Below are positions 34,801-44,194 of a stretch of DNA of 64,000 nt, piece after piece. Made by a program: the position numbers and the translations under genes. The notes beneath the pieces are model-generated. The model worked only from the letters and a program-made list of their open reading frames with translations. It was not told where the DNA came from and made no database searches. Location of the stretch: NCBI RefSeq assembly GCF_014750685.1, contig NZ_JAAXGE010000008.1:62001-126000 (forward strand), written 5' to 3'. Every line of letters begins with the position of its first letter. The first letter of the stretch is position 1. This DNA is from Bacteroides sp. GM023. GTDB lineage: Bacteria; Bacteroidota; Bacteroidia; Bacteroidales; Bacteroidaceae.

Positions 34801-35614
34801 GAATTTCATCAAGAAATATAAAGAATTGGATGCTGAGTTGAAGCGTAAGAAGTTTGCTATTACTATTGGTGATGAACTTCCTGCAGGTATCATTCAGATG
34901 GCTAAAGTATATATTGCCAAGAAACGTAAGATTGGTGTTGGTGATAAGATGGCGGGTCGTCACGGTAACAAGGGTATCGTGTCACGTGTCGTACGTCAGG
35001 AAGATATGCCGTTCTTGTCAGATGGTACTCCGGTTGATATTGTATTGAATCCGTTGGGTGTGCCTTCTCGTATGAACATCGGTCAGATTTTTGAAGCTGT
35101 ACTTGGACGTGCCGGAAAGACATTGGGTGTGAAGTTTGCAACTCCTATCTTTGATGGTGCTACAATGGAGGACCTGAATGTATGGACAGACAAGGCAGGA
35201 TTGCCGCGCTACTGTAAAACTTATCTTTGTGATGGTGGTACAGGTGAGCAGTTTGACCAGCCGGCAACTGTGGGTGTAACTTATATGTTGAAGTTAGGCC
35301 ACATGGTTGAAGATAAGATGCATGCTCGTTCTATCGGTCCGTACTCATTGATTACTCAGCAACCTCTTGGTGGTAAGGCACAATTCGGTGGTCAGCGTTT
35401 CGGAGAAATGGAGGTTTGGGCACTCGAAGGATTTGGTGCTGCTCATATCCTGCAAGAAATCCTGACTATCAAGTCTGATGACGTGGTAGGACGTTCGAAG
35501 GCTTATGAAGCAATAGTGAAGGGCGAACCGATGCCGCAACCTGGTATACCGGAATCCTTGAACGTATTGTTACATGAGTTGAGAGGTTTAGGTTTGAGTA
35601 TCAACCTAGAATAA
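31802..35614 (+). CDS. rpoB: RNA polymerase beta subunit
   Basis: A 1270-residue catalytic subunit. The rifampicin-pocket segment LSQFMDQTNPLAEITHKRR has Asp477, His487 and Ser492 at the places of E. coli Asp516, His526 and Ser531, so no common resistance change is seen. The C-terminal GVGDKMAGRHGNKGIVS and GGKAQFGGQRFGEMEVWALE blocks are intact. Its expression is probably reduced by the hairpin at 31723-31760. Confidence 0.98.
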   Translation: MSSNTVNQRVNFASTKNPLEYPDFLEVQLKSFQDFLQLDTPPEKRKNEGLYKVFAENFPIADTRNNFVLEFLDYYIDPPRYTIDDCIERGLTYSVPLKAKLKLYCTDPDHEDFDTVIQDVFLGPIPYMTDKATFVINGAERVVVSQLHRSPGVFFGQSVHANGTKLYSARIIPFKGSWIEFATDINNVMYAYIDRKKKLPVTTLLRAIGFENDKDILEIFNLAEDVKVNKTNLKKVLGRKLAARVLKTWIEDFVDEDTGEVVSIERNEVIIDRETVLEEVHVDEILESGVQNILLHKDEPNQSDFSIIYNTLQKDPSNSEKEAVLYIYRQLRNADPADDASAREVINNLFFSEKRYDLGDVGRYRINKKLNLTTDMDVRVLTKEDIIEIIKYLIELINSKADVDDIDHLSNRRVRTVGEQLSNQFAVGLARMSRTIRERMNVRDNEVFTPIDLINAKTISSVINSFFGTNALSQFMDQTNPLAEITHKRRMSALGPGGLSRERAGFEVRDVHYTHYGRLCPIETPEGPNIGLISSLCVFAKINELGFIETPYRKVDNGKVDLSDNGLIYLTAEEEEEKVIAQGNAPLNDDGTFVRNKVKSRQDADFPVVEPLEVDLMDVSPQQIASIAASLIPFLEHDDANRALMGSNMMRQAVPLLRSEAPIVGTGIERQLVRDSRTQVTAEGDGVVDYVDATTIRILYDRTEDEEFVSFESALKEYRLPKFRKTNQNMTIDLRPTCERGQRVKKGDILTEGYSTEKGELALGKNLLVAYMPWKGYNYEDAIVLNERVVREDLLTSIHVEEYSLEVRETKRGMEELTSDIPNVSEEATKDLDENGIVRIGARIEPGDIMIGKITPKGESDPSPEEKLLRAIFGDKAGDVKDASLKASPSLKGVVIDKKLFSRVIKNRSSKLADKALLPKIDDEFESKVADLKRILVKKLMTLTEGKTSQGVKDYLGAEVIAKGAKFSASDFDSLDFTSIQLSNWTNDDHINGMIRDLVMNFIKKYKELDAELKRKKFAITIGDELPAGIIQMAKVYIAKKRKIGVGDKMAGRHGNKGIVSRVVRQEDMPFLSDGTPVDIVLNPLGVPSRMNIGQIFEAVLGRAGKTLGVKFATPIFDGATMEDLNVWTDKAGLPRYCKTYLCDGGTGEQFDQPATVGVTYMLKLGHMVEDKMHARSIGPYSLITQQPLGGKAQFGGQRFGEMEVWALEGFGAAHILQEILTIKSDDVVGRSKAYEAIVKGEPMPQPGIPESLNVLLHELRGLGLSINLE

Positions 35615-35631
35615 TATAATGAAGAATACGT

Positions 35632-35665
35632 GATGTCAACAAGCCGATGAAGGCCTGTTGACATC
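35632..35665 (+). terminator. Two-tier hairpin between rpoB and rpoC
   Basis: GATGTCAACA and TGTTGACATC form a 10-bp outer stem. Inside, GCC-GATGAA-GGC makes a second stem separated by one A-C mismatch. A weak T-rich tract (GTGTCTTTTC) follows, so it may be a partial terminator or an mRNA-stability element. Confidence 0.7.
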
Positions 35666-35718
35666 CGTGTCTTTTCAATTTGCAATGATTCAATTATCAA
35701 ATCTCAATTATATAGAGT

Positions 35719-38700
35719 ATGGCTTTTAGAAAAGAAAATAAGTCGAAAAGTAATTTCTCGAAGATCTCAATTGGTCTGGCTTCCCCGGAAGAAATCCTAG
35801 AGAATTCGAGTGGTGAAGTTTTGAAGCCTGAAACCATTAATTACCGTACGTACAAACCCGAACGTGACGGTTTGTTCTGCGAGCGCATTTTTGGTCCTAT
35901 CAAGGACTATGAGTGCCATTGCGGTAAATACAAACGTATCCGTTATAAAGGTATCGTCTGCGACCGTTGTGGTGTGGAAGTTACTGAGAAGAAGGTGCGT
36001 CGTGAACGTATGGGACATATCCAGCTGGTTGTGCCGGTAGCTCACATCTGGTATTTCCGTTCGCTCCCTAATAAAATCGGTTATTTGCTCGGATTGCCGA
36101 CAAAGAAACTGGATTCGATTATATACTACGAACGTTATGTTGTTATTCAGCCGGGTGTAAAAGCTGAAGATGGCGTAGCTGAATATGATTTGCTTTCTGA
36201 AGAAGAATATCTGGATATTCTGGATACACTTCCAAAGGACAATCAATATCTTGAAGATAATGATCCGAACAAATTCATCGCTAAGATGGGTGCTGAAGCT
36301 ATCTATGATTTGTTGGCTCGTTTGGATTTGGATGCTCAGTCTTACGAATTACGTCACCGTGCAGGTAACGATGCTTCACAGCAACGTAAGAATGAAGCGT
36401 TGAAACGTCTTCAGGTAGTAGAATCGTTCCGTGCATCACGCGGACGCAACAAACCGGAATGGATGATTGTACGTATCGTACCGGTTATCCCGCCCGAACT
36501 TCGTCCGTTGGTTCCGTTGGATGGTGGCCGTTTTGCTACATCTGACTTGAACGACCTTTATCGTCGTGTGATTATACGTAACAACCGCTTGAAACGACTG
36601 ATCGAAATCAAGGCTCCGGAAGTAATATTGCGTAATGAAAAACGTATGCTTCAGGAATCTGTCGATTCTTTGTTTGATAACTCACGTAAATCAAGCGCTG
36701 TAAAGACAGATGCCAATCGTCCGTTGAAATCACTGTCCGACAGTTTGAAAGGTAAGCAAGGACGTTTCCGTCAGAACTTGCTGGGTAAACGTGTTGACTA
36801 CTCTGCTCGTTCGGTAATCGTCGTTGGTCCTGAATTGAGAATGGGTGAGTGCGGTATTCCTAAATTGATGGCTGCCGAACTGTACAAACCGTTTATTATT
36901 CGCAAACTCATCGAACGTGGTATCGTTAAGACTGTAAAGTCTGCGAAAAAGATCGTTGACCGCAAGGAACCGGTGATTTGGGACATCTTGGAACATGTAA
37001 TGAAAGGACATCCGGTACTGTTGAACCGTGCTCCGACATTGCACCGTTTGGGTATCCAGGCTTTCCAGCCAAAAATGATTGAAGGTAAAGCTATCCAGCT
37101 GCATCCGCTAGCATGTACGGCATTCAACGCCGACTTTGACGGTGACCAGATGGCTGTTCACTTGCCTTTGAGCAATGAAGCAATTCTTGAAGCGCAGATG
37201 TTGATGCTTCAATCACATAATATCTTGAATCCGGCAAATGGTGCGCCTATTACTGTGCCTGCACAGGATATGGTTCTTGGTCTATACTATATTACCAAGT
37301 TACGTGCCGGTGCAAAGGGTGAAGGTCTGACATTCTACGGTCCGGAAGAAGCATTGATTGCTTATAACGAAGGTAGAGTGGATATTCACGCTCCGGTGAA
37401 AGTAATCGTGAAAGACGTTGACGAAAATGGTAACATTGTAGACGTAATGCGCGAAACCTCAGTAGGACGTGTGATTGTGAATGAAATCGTTCCCCCTGAA
37501 GCAGGCTATATCAATACTATTATCTCTAAGAAATCTCTTCGTGATATTATTAGTGATGTAATTAAGGTATGTGGTGTGGCTAAGGCTGCGGACTTCCTGG
37601 ATGGAATCAAGAATTTGGGTTATCAGATGGCGTTCAAGGGTGGTTTGTCATTCAACTTGGGTGATATTATCATTCCGAAGGAAAAAGAAACTTTGGTACA
37701 GAAGGGTTACGACGAAGTTGAACAAGTCGTTAACAACTATAACATGGGTTTCATCACCAACAACGAACGTTACAATCAGGTAATTGATATCTGGACACAT
37801 GTTAACTCTGAGTTGTCTAACATCTTGATGAAGACTATTTCTTCGGATGATCAAGGATTTAACTCTGTTTACATGATGCTTGATTCAGGTGCCCGTGGTT
37901 CTAAAGAACAGATTCGTCAGTTGTCAGGTATGCGTGGTTTGATGGCGAAACCCCAGAAAGCAGGTGCTGAAGGTGGTCAGATCATCGAGAACCCGATCTT
38001 GTCGAACTTTAAAGAAGGACTTTCGGTGTTGGAGTACTTTATCTCTACCCACGGTGCTCGTAAAGGTTTGGCGGATACCGCTTTGAAGACTGCAGATGCC
38101 GGTTATTTGACTCGTCGTCTGGTGGATGTGTCACATGATGTGATTATTACAGAAGAAGACTGCGGTACACTCCGTGGACTGGTTTGTACAGACCTTAAGA
38201 ATAACGATGAAGTTATTGCTACTTTGTATGAACGTATCTTGGGACGTGTCTCCGTACATGATATTATTCATCCTACTACTGGCGAATTGATAGTTGCCGG
38301 TGGAGAAGAAATCACAGAAGAAATCGGTAAGAAAATTCAAAATTCTCCGATTGAGAGTGTTGAAATCCGTTCGGTATTGACTTGTGAAGCTAAAAAGGGT
38401 GTTTGTGCAAAATGTTACGGACGTAACCTGGCTACGAGCCGTATGGTTCAGAAGGGTGAAGCTGTCGGAGTAATCGCTGCTCAGTCTATCGGTGAGCCGG
38501 GTACACAGTTAACATTGCGTACGTTCCACGCCGGTGGTACTGCTGCCAATATCGCAGCAAATGCAAGTATCGTTGCTAAGAATAATGCACGTCTTGAATT
38601 TGAGGAATTGCGTACTGTGGATATCGTTGATGAAATGGGTGAGTCTGCGAAAGTGGTAGTAGGTCGTTTGGCTGAAGTTCGTTTCGTAGATGTAAATACC

Positions 38701-40002
38701 GGTATCGTTCTTTCTACTCATAACGTACCTTATGGTTCAACGTTATATGTAGGCGATGGGGATCTGGTAGAAAAAGGCAAATTAATTGCTAAATGGGACC
38801 CGTTCAACGCTGTTATTATCACAGAAGCAACCGGTAAGATCGAATTTGAGGGCGTAATTGAAAACGTTACTTATAAGGTTGAATCGGATGAAGCTACAGG
38901 TCTTCGTGAAATTATCATTATTGAATCTAAGGATAAGACGAAGGTTCCTACGGCTCATATCCTGACGGAAGATGGTGATTTGATACGTACTTACAACTTA
39001 CCGGTGGGTGGTCACGTGATTATCGAAAATGGTCAGAAAGTGAAAGCCGGTGAAGTAATCGTGAAGATTCCGCGTGCCGTAGGTAAAGCGGGTGATATCA
39101 CGGGTGGTCTTCCTCGTGTTACCGAATTGTTTGAAGCTCGTAATCCATCTAACCCTGCTGTTGTTTCTGAAATTGATGGTGAGGTTGCAATGGGTAAGAT
39201 CAAACGTGGTAATCGTGAGATCATCGTAACTTCCAAGACTGGTGAGGTTAAGAAATATCTGGTTGCATTATCCAAACAGATTCTAGTACAGGAAAATGAC
39301 TATGTACGTGCTGGTACTCCATTGTCTGACGGTGCTACTACTCCTGCGGATATCTTGGCTATTAAAGGTCCTACAGCTGTACAGGAATATATCGTGAATG
39401 AAGTTCAGGATGTATACCGCCTGCAGGGTGTGAAGATCAATGATAAGCACTTCGAGATTATCGTTCGCCAAATGATGCGTAAAGTACAGATTGACGAACC
39501 GGGTGATACTCGCTTCCTGGAACAGCAAGTTGTAGACAAGCTGGACTTCATGGAAGAAAATGACCGTATCTGGGGTAAGAAAGTAGTAGTTGACGCTGGT
39601 GATTCTCAAAGTATGCAGGCTGGTCAGATTGTAACTGCCCGTAAGCTGCGCGATGAGAATAGTATGCTGAAACGCCGTGACTTGAAACCTGTTGAGGTTC
39701 GTGATGCTGTGGCTGCTACATCTACTCAGATTCTTCAGGGTATTACACGTGCCGCTTTACAGACTTCAAGCTTTATGTCGGCTGCTTCCTTCCAGGAAAC
39801 AACGAAGGTATTGAATGAAGCTGCTATTAACGGTAAGATTGATAAACTTGAAGGTATGAAGGAAAATGTGATCTGTGGTCACTTGATTCCGGCAGGTACA
39901 GGACAGCGTGAATATGAAAAATTGATCGTTGGTTCGAAAGAAGAGTATGACCGTATCTTGGCAAATAAGAAAACGGTACTCGACTACAATGAAGTAGAAT
40001 AA
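35719..40002 (+). CDS. rpoC: RNA polymerase beta-prime subunit
   Basis: A 1427-residue catalytic subunit. The N-terminal zinc ribbon has Cys pairs in ECHCGKYKR and CDRCGVEV. The catalytic magnesium loop NADFDGD spans residues 470-476. The second zinc site (CEAKKGVCAKCYG) and the trigger-loop region (GEPGTQLTLRTFHAGG) are present. It is the last gene of the rpoBC unit, followed by a strong terminator. Confidence 0.98.
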   Translation: MAFRKENKSKSNFSKISIGLASPEEILENSSGEVLKPETINYRTYKPERDGLFCERIFGPIKDYECHCGKYKRIRYKGIVCDRCGVEVTEKKVRRERMGHIQLVVPVAHIWYFRSLPNKIGYLLGLPTKKLDSIIYYERYVVIQPGVKAEDGVAEYDLLSEEEYLDILDTLPKDNQYLEDNDPNKFIAKMGAEAIYDLLARLDLDAQSYELRHRAGNDASQQRKNEALKRLQVVESFRASRGRNKPEWMIVRIVPVIPPELRPLVPLDGGRFATSDLNDLYRRVIIRNNRLKRLIEIKAPEVILRNEKRMLQESVDSLFDNSRKSSAVKTDANRPLKSLSDSLKGKQGRFRQNLLGKRVDYSARSVIVVGPELRMGECGIPKLMAAELYKPFIIRKLIERGIVKTVKSAKKIVDRKEPVIWDILEHVMKGHPVLLNRAPTLHRLGIQAFQPKMIEGKAIQLHPLACTAFNADFDGDQMAVHLPLSNEAILEAQMLMLQSHNILNPANGAPITVPAQDMVLGLYYITKLRAGAKGEGLTFYGPEEALIAYNEGRVDIHAPVKVIVKDVDENGNIVDVMRETSVGRVIVNEIVPPEAGYINTIISKKSLRDIISDVIKVCGVAKAADFLDGIKNLGYQMAFKGGLSFNLGDIIIPKEKETLVQKGYDEVEQVVNNYNMGFITNNERYNQVIDIWTHVNSELSNILMKTISSDDQGFNSVYMMLDSGARGSKEQIRQLSGMRGLMAKPQKAGAEGGQIIENPILSNFKEGLSVLEYFISTHGARKGLADTALKTADAGYLTRRLVDVSHDVIITEEDCGTLRGLVCTDLKNNDEVIATLYERILGRVSVHDIIHPTTGELIVAGGEEITEEIGKKIQNSPIESVEIRSVLTCEAKKGVCAKCYGRNLATSRMVQKGEAVGVIAAQSIGEPGTQLTLRTFHAGGTAANIAANASIVAKNNARLEFEELRTVDIVDEMGESAKVVVGRLAEVRFVDVNTGIVLSTHNVPYGSTLYVGDGDLVEKGKLIAKWDPFNAVIITEATGKIEFEGVIENVTYKVESDEATGLREIIIIESKDKTKVPTAHILTEDGDLIRTYNLPVGGHVIIENGQKVKAGEVIVKIPRAVGKAGDITGGLPRVTELFEARNPSNPAVVSEIDGEVAMGKIKRGNREIIVTSKTGEVKKYLVALSKQILVQENDYVRAGTPLSDGATTPADILAIKGPTAVQEYIVNEVQDVYRLQGVKINDKHFEIIVRQMMRKVQIDEPGDTRFLEQQVVDKLDFMEENDRIWGKKVVVDAGDSQSMQAGQIVTARKLRDENSMLKRRDLKPVEVRDAVAATSTQILQGITRAALQTSSFMSAASFQETTKVLNEAAINGKIDKLEGMKENVICGHLIPAGTGQREYEKLIVGSKEEYDRILANKKTVLDYNEVE

Positions 40003-40024
40003 TACAATTCAATTGACTATATGA

Positions 40025-40064
40025 GAAGGAGCGATTGCCGAATGAGGTAATTGCTCCTTTTTTT
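40025..40064 (+). terminator. Intrinsic terminator after rpoC
   Basis: AGGAGCGATTGCC pairs with GGTAATTGCTCCT (13 bp with two wobbles), followed by a seven-T run. Confidence 0.92.
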
Positions 40065-40145
40065 GTTCCTTTTTATTTGAGTGTATGGCCTTTGTCTCAG
40101 GAAAATTGTGTTATTTTGCAGGATAACTATTAATCATATAATATA

Positions 40146-40454
40146 ATGGAAGAACAAAATAACAACGGGCAATTACAGATTGAGTTAAAAGAAGAGGTAG
40201 CACAAGGCACATATGCCAATCTTGCTATCATAACCCATTCAAGTTCAGAATTTATCCTTGATTTTATACGCGTGATGCCGGGGGTGCCGAAAGCTGGTGT
40301 GCAATCGCGTGTCATCGTAGCTCCTGAACACGCAAAACGACTGCTAAGGGCATTGGAAGACAATATTGCTAAATATGAACGTGTATTTGGGCCGATACGT
40401 ATTTCCGATGAATCTCCTATTGCTCCTCTGACAAGTGTAAAAGGCGAAGCGTGA
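40146..40454 (+). CDS. DUF3467 family protein
   Basis: A 102-residue protein with the DUF3467 pattern: AQGTYANLAIITHSSSEFIL, then DFIRVMPGVPKAGVQSRVI, then PEHAKRLLRALEDNIAKYE. It is cytoplasmic, with no signal peptide. The family is small and uncharacterised. Here it sits between rpoC and the str operon with its own upstream gap, so a link to transcription or translation is suggested only by position. Confidence 0.85.
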   Translation: MEEQNNNGQLQIELKEEVAQGTYANLAIITHSSSEFILDFIRVMPGVPKAGVQSRVIVAPEHAKRLLRALEDNIAKYERVFGPIRISDESPIAPLTSVKGEA

Positions 40455-40498
40455 GACTGATATAAAAATATTAAAAAATAAAAAAAGGTTGTGGTGCA

Positions 40499-40528
40499 TT
40501 GAATATTCAAATATTATTCGTATTTTTG
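40499..40528 (+). promoter_or_regulatory. Promoter of the str/S10/spc/alpha ribosomal-protein block
   Basis: TTG at 40499-40501, a 19-nt spacer and TATTTTTG at 40521-40528 form a near-perfect promoter 62 nt before rpsL. It may drive much of the 18-kb block that follows. Confidence 0.85.
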
Positions 40529-40590
40529 CAGCCCAAAATGTATAGTTACGAAATTAATATAACAATAATATAAATCAAAAAACAATTAAA

Positions 40591-41001
40591 ATGCCTACAA
40601 TTCAGCAATTAGTAAGAAAAGGACGCGAAGTGCTGGTGGAGAAAAGTAAATCTCCAGCCTTGGATTCATGTCCTCAAAGACGTGGCGTTTGCGTGAGAGT
40701 ATATACTACTACTCCGAAGAAGCCGAACTCTGCAATGCGTAAAGTAGCTCGTGTACGTTTGACTAACCAGAAAGAGGTTAACTCTTACATCCCGGGAGAA
40801 GGACACAACTTGCAGGAACACTCAATCGTTTTGGTACGTGGTGGTCGTGTAAAAGACCTTCCGGGTGTACGTTACCACATCGTTCGCGGTACACTTGATA
40901 CAGCAGGTGTTGCTGGCCGTACTCAAAGACGTTCTAAATACGGAGCTAAGCGTCCGAAACCAGGACAAGCTGCCGCACCTGTTAAGGGTAAGAAAAAATA
41001 A
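40591..41001 (+). CDS. rpsL: 30S ribosomal protein uS12
   Basis: A 136-residue decoding-centre protein. The TTTPKKPNSAMRK loop has the Lys43-Lys44 pair linked to streptomycin response and shows no common resistance substitution. A basic C-terminal extension (RPKPGQAAAPVKGKKK) is typical of Bacteroidetes. It is the first gene of the block. Confidence 0.97.
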   Translation: MPTIQQLVRKGREVLVEKSKSPALDSCPQRRGVCVRVYTTTPKKPNSAMRKVARVRLTNQKEVNSYIPGEGHNLQEHSIVLVRGGRVKDLPGVRYHIVRGTLDTAGVAGRTQRRSKYGAKRPKPGQAAAPVKGKKK

Positions 41002-41144
41002 GGATTAAGACCTAATTAAAATTAAAGTAATAACTTACGTTTTAGTTTGTTGGAAATGCTAAAGGTTGAGTAAATTCTCCGGTGGGAGAGTTGAAGAAGT
41101 CAAGAAGTAGACAACCAAGAACAAAAACATTATTTTTCAAACAA

Positions 41145-41621
41145 ATGAGAAAAGCAAAACCAAAAAAACGCGTTATCCTTCCGGATCCCGTTTTTAATGA
41201 CCAAAAGGTTTCTAAGTTTGTAAACCACTTGATGTATGATGGTAAGAAGAATACATCTTATGAAATCTTTTATGCCGCTCTGGAAACAGTGAAAGCAAAA
41301 CTTCCTAACGAAGAAAAATCTGCTCTTGAAATCTGGAAAAAGGCTTTGGATAATGTGACCCCGCAAGTGGAAGTTAAGTCTCGCCGTGTAGGTGGTGCTA
41401 CTTTCCAGGTTCCTACAGAAATCCGTCCTGATCGTAAAGAGTCTGTATCAATGAAGAATTTGATCTTGTATGCTCGTAAAAGAGGTGGCAAATCAATGGC
41501 TGACAAGTTGGCTGCTGAAATCATGGATGCCTTCAATGAACAAGGCGGCGCATACAAACGTAAAGAAGATATGCATAGAATGGCTGAAGCTAACCGTGCA
41601 TTTGCTCATTTTAGATTCTGA
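41145..41621 (+). CDS. rpsG: 30S ribosomal protein uS7
   Basis: A 158-residue protein starting MRKAKPKKRVILPDPVFNDQ. I choose ATG 41145 because it gives the normal family length and N-terminus; an upstream in-frame start at 41082 would add 21 unrelated residues. It nucleates assembly of the 30S head. Confidence 0.95.
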   Translation: MRKAKPKKRVILPDPVFNDQKVSKFVNHLMYDGKKNTSYEIFYAALETVKAKLPNEEKSALEIWKKALDNVTPQVEVKSRRVGGATFQVPTEIRPDRKESVSMKNLILYARKRGGKSMADKLAAEIMDAFNEQGGAYKRKEDMHRMAEANRAFAHFRF

Positions 41622-41670
41622 TACTATAAGATACAATCAATTAAAAACTTAAAGTAAAAGGAACTAAAAG

Positions 41671-43788
41671 ATGGCTAAGCAAGATTTACATTTGACTCGT
41701 AATATCGGTATCATGGCTCATATTGATGCCGGAAAAACAACAACTTCTGAACGTATCCTGTTCTATACTGGATTGACTCACAAAATCGGTGAAGTTCATG
41801 ATGGTGCTGCTACTATGGACTGGATGGCGCAGGAGCAAGAACGTGGTATTACCATTACTTCTGCTGCAACAACGACTAAATGGAAGTATGCTGGTGATAC
41901 TTATAAAATAAACTTGATTGATACTCCGGGACACGTTGACTTTACTGCTGAGGTAGAACGCTCATTGCGTGTTCTTGATGGTGCTGTTGCTGCTTACTGT
42001 GCAGTAGGTGGTGTTGAACCTCAGTCGGAAACTGTATGGCGTCAAGCTGATAAATACAATGTTCCCCGTATTGCATATGTGAACAAGATGGACCGTTCTG
42101 GTGCTAACTTCTTTGATGTAGTAAGCCAGATGAAGTCTGTATTGGGTGCTAATCCATGTCCGGTAGTAATTCCTATCGGCGCTGAAGAAAACTTCAAAGG
42201 TGTAGTTGATCTTATCAAGATGAAGGCTATTTTGTGGCATGATGAAACGATGGGTGCTGACTATAGCGTAGAAGAAATTCCTGCAGATCTTAAAGAGGAA
42301 GCTGACGAATGGAGAGATAAATTGCTGGAAAAAGTATCTGAATTTGATGATGCTTTGATGGAGAAATATTTCGAAGATCCTTCAACTATTACTGAAGAAG
42401 AAATCTTTAGAGCTCTTCGTAGCGCTACTGTCCAGATGGCTATTGTACCGATGTTGTGCGGTTCTTCATTTAAGAATAAAGGTGTTCAGACATTGCTTGA
42501 CTATGTTTGTGCATTGTTGCCTTCACCATTGGATACGGAAAATGTAATTGGTACTAATCCGGATACAGGTGCTGAAGAAGATCGTAAGCCGAGCGAAGAG
42601 GATAAGACTGCTGCGTTGGCATTTAAGATTGCAACTGACCCTTATGTTGGTCGTTTGACTTTCTTCCGTGTCTATTCAGGTAAGATTGAAGCAGGTTCTT
42701 ATATCTATAACTCTCGTTCAGGAAAGAAAGAACGTGTTTCACGTTTGTTCCAGATGCACTCAAATAAGCAGAATCCTGTAGAAGTGATCGGTGCAGGTGA
42801 TATCGGTGCTGGCGTTGGTTTTAAAGATATTCACACTGGTGATACTTTGTGTGACGAAACAGCTCCTATCATTTTGGAATCTATTGACTTCCCTGAAACT
42901 GTAATTGGTATTGCAGTTGAGCCGAAGACTCAGAAAGATATGGATAAACTTTCTATCGGTTTGGCTAAGCTTGCTGAGGAAGACCCGACATTTACTGTAA
43001 AATCCGACGAACAGACTGGTCAGACAGTGATCTCTGGTATGGGTGAACTTCACCTTGATATCATTATCGACCGTTTGAGACGTGAGTTTAAGGTAGAATG
43101 TAACCAAGGTAAACCTCAGGTAAACTACAAGGAAGCTATCACTAAGACTGTTAACTTGCGTGAAGTATACAAGAAGCAGTCAGGTGGTCGTGGTAAGTTT
43201 GCTGATATCATCGTAAATGTAGGTCCGGTTGATGAGGACTTTAAAGAAGGTGGACTGCAATTTGTAGATGAAGTGAAGGGTGGTAATATTCCTAAAGAAT
43301 TTATCCCTGCTGTTCAGAAAGGTTTTGCAACTGCTATTAAGAATGGTGTATTGGCCGGATATCCGCTGGATTCACTGAAAGTGACATTGATCGATGGTTC
43401 ATTCCACCCGGTTGACTCTGACCAGTTGTCTTTCGAAATTTGTGCGCAGATGGCTTATAAGAATGCTTGTGCAAAGGCAGGTCCTGTATTGATGGAACCG
43501 ATAATGAAACTGGAAGTTGTAACTCCGGAAGAAAATATGGGTGATGTTATCGGTGACTTGAATAAGCGTCGTGGTCAGGTTGAAGGTATGGAATCAAGCC
43601 GTTCAGGTGCTCGTATTGTGAAAGCAATGGTTCCGTTGGCTGAAATGTTTGGTTATGTGACCGCATTACGTACTATCTCTTCTGGTCGTGCAACGTCATC
43701 TATGACATATTCTCATCACGCTCAAGTTTCAGCTTCTATTGCCAAGGCAGTATTGGATGAAGTAAAGGGACGTACTGATTTACTCTAA
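41671..43788 (+). CDS. fusA: Elongation factor G
   Basis: A 705-residue translocase GTPase. G1 is AHIDAGKTTTSERIL, followed by DTPGHVDF, NKMDRSG and domains II-V of normal length. This is the copy within the str operon, after rpsL-rpsG. tuf is not next to it, unlike in E. coli. Confidence 0.98.
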   Translation: MAKQDLHLTRNIGIMAHIDAGKTTTSERILFYTGLTHKIGEVHDGAATMDWMAQEQERGITITSAATTTKWKYAGDTYKINLIDTPGHVDFTAEVERSLRVLDGAVAAYCAVGGVEPQSETVWRQADKYNVPRIAYVNKMDRSGANFFDVVSQMKSVLGANPCPVVIPIGAEENFKGVVDLIKMKAILWHDETMGADYSVEEIPADLKEEADEWRDKLLEKVSEFDDALMEKYFEDPSTITEEEIFRALRSATVQMAIVPMLCGSSFKNKGVQTLLDYVCALLPSPLDTENVIGTNPDTGAEEDRKPSEEDKTAALAFKIATDPYVGRLTFFRVYSGKIEAGSYIYNSRSGKKERVSRLFQMHSNKQNPVEVIGAGDIGAGVGFKDIHTGDTLCDETAPIILESIDFPETVIGIAVEPKTQKDMDKLSIGLAKLAEEDPTFTVKSDEQTGQTVISGMGELHLDIIIDRLRREFKVECNQGKPQVNYKEAITKTVNLREVYKKQSGGRGKFADIIVNVGPVDEDFKEGGLQFVDEVKGGNIPKEFIPAVQKGFATAIKNGVLAGYPLDSLKVTLIDGSFHPVDSDQLSFEICAQMAYKNACAKAGPVLMEPIMKLEVVTPEENMGDVIGDLNKRRGQVEGMESSRSGARIVKAMVPLAEMFGYVTALRTISSGRATSSMTYSHHAQVSASIAKAVLDEVKGRTDLL

Positions 43789-43802
43789 AAATATCTAAGG
43801 CA

Positions 43803-43830
43803 GCAGGCTAGCGAATGACTCTTAGCCTGC
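43803..43830 (+). terminator. Hairpin between fusA and rpsJ
   Basis: GCAGGCTA and TAGCCTGC form an 8-bp perfect stem with a 12-nt loop, followed by CGCTTTATCTT. The T-run is weak, so partial termination or an S10-leader-type control element is possible. Confidence 0.6.
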
Positions 43831-43870
43831 CGCTTTATCTTATTTATAACTATCTTAATTTAAAAATATA

Positions 43871-44176
43871 ATGAGTCAGAAAATTAGAATTAAATTGAAA
43901 TCTTACGACCACAACTTGGTTGACAAATCAGCTGAGAAGATTGTAAGAACCGTAAAGGCTACGGGTGCTATTGTTAGTGGTCCAATTCCTCTTCCTACGC
44001 ACAAGCGTATCTTTACAGTGAACCGCTCGACTTTCGTTAACAAGAAGTCTCGTGAACAGTTTGAACTCTCTTCTTATAAGAGATTGATCGACATCTATAG
44101 CTCAACAGCTAAGACAGTGGACGCTCTGATGAAGTTGGAGTTACCGAGTGGTGTGGAAGTAGAAATTAAAGTTTGA
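43871..44176 (+). CDS. rpsJ: 30S ribosomal protein uS10
   Basis: A 101-residue protein starting MSQKIRIKLKSYDHNLVDKS. It is the first gene of the S10 cluster and in other bacteria also acts as NusE in antitermination. rplC follows after 18 nt. Confidence 0.98.
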   Translation: MSQKIRIKLKSYDHNLVDKSAEKIVRTVKATGAIVSGPIPLPTHKRIFTVNRSTFVNKKSREQFELSSYKRLIDIYSSTAKTVDALMKLELPSGVEVEIKV

Positions 44177-44194
44177 TAATTAAAAATTAGTGAA

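Noticed and set aside
34902..35141. Antisense frames inside rpoB and rpoC of 70-160 residues.
   Set aside because: They mirror strongly conserved coding sequence on the plus strand, with no sign of independent coding.
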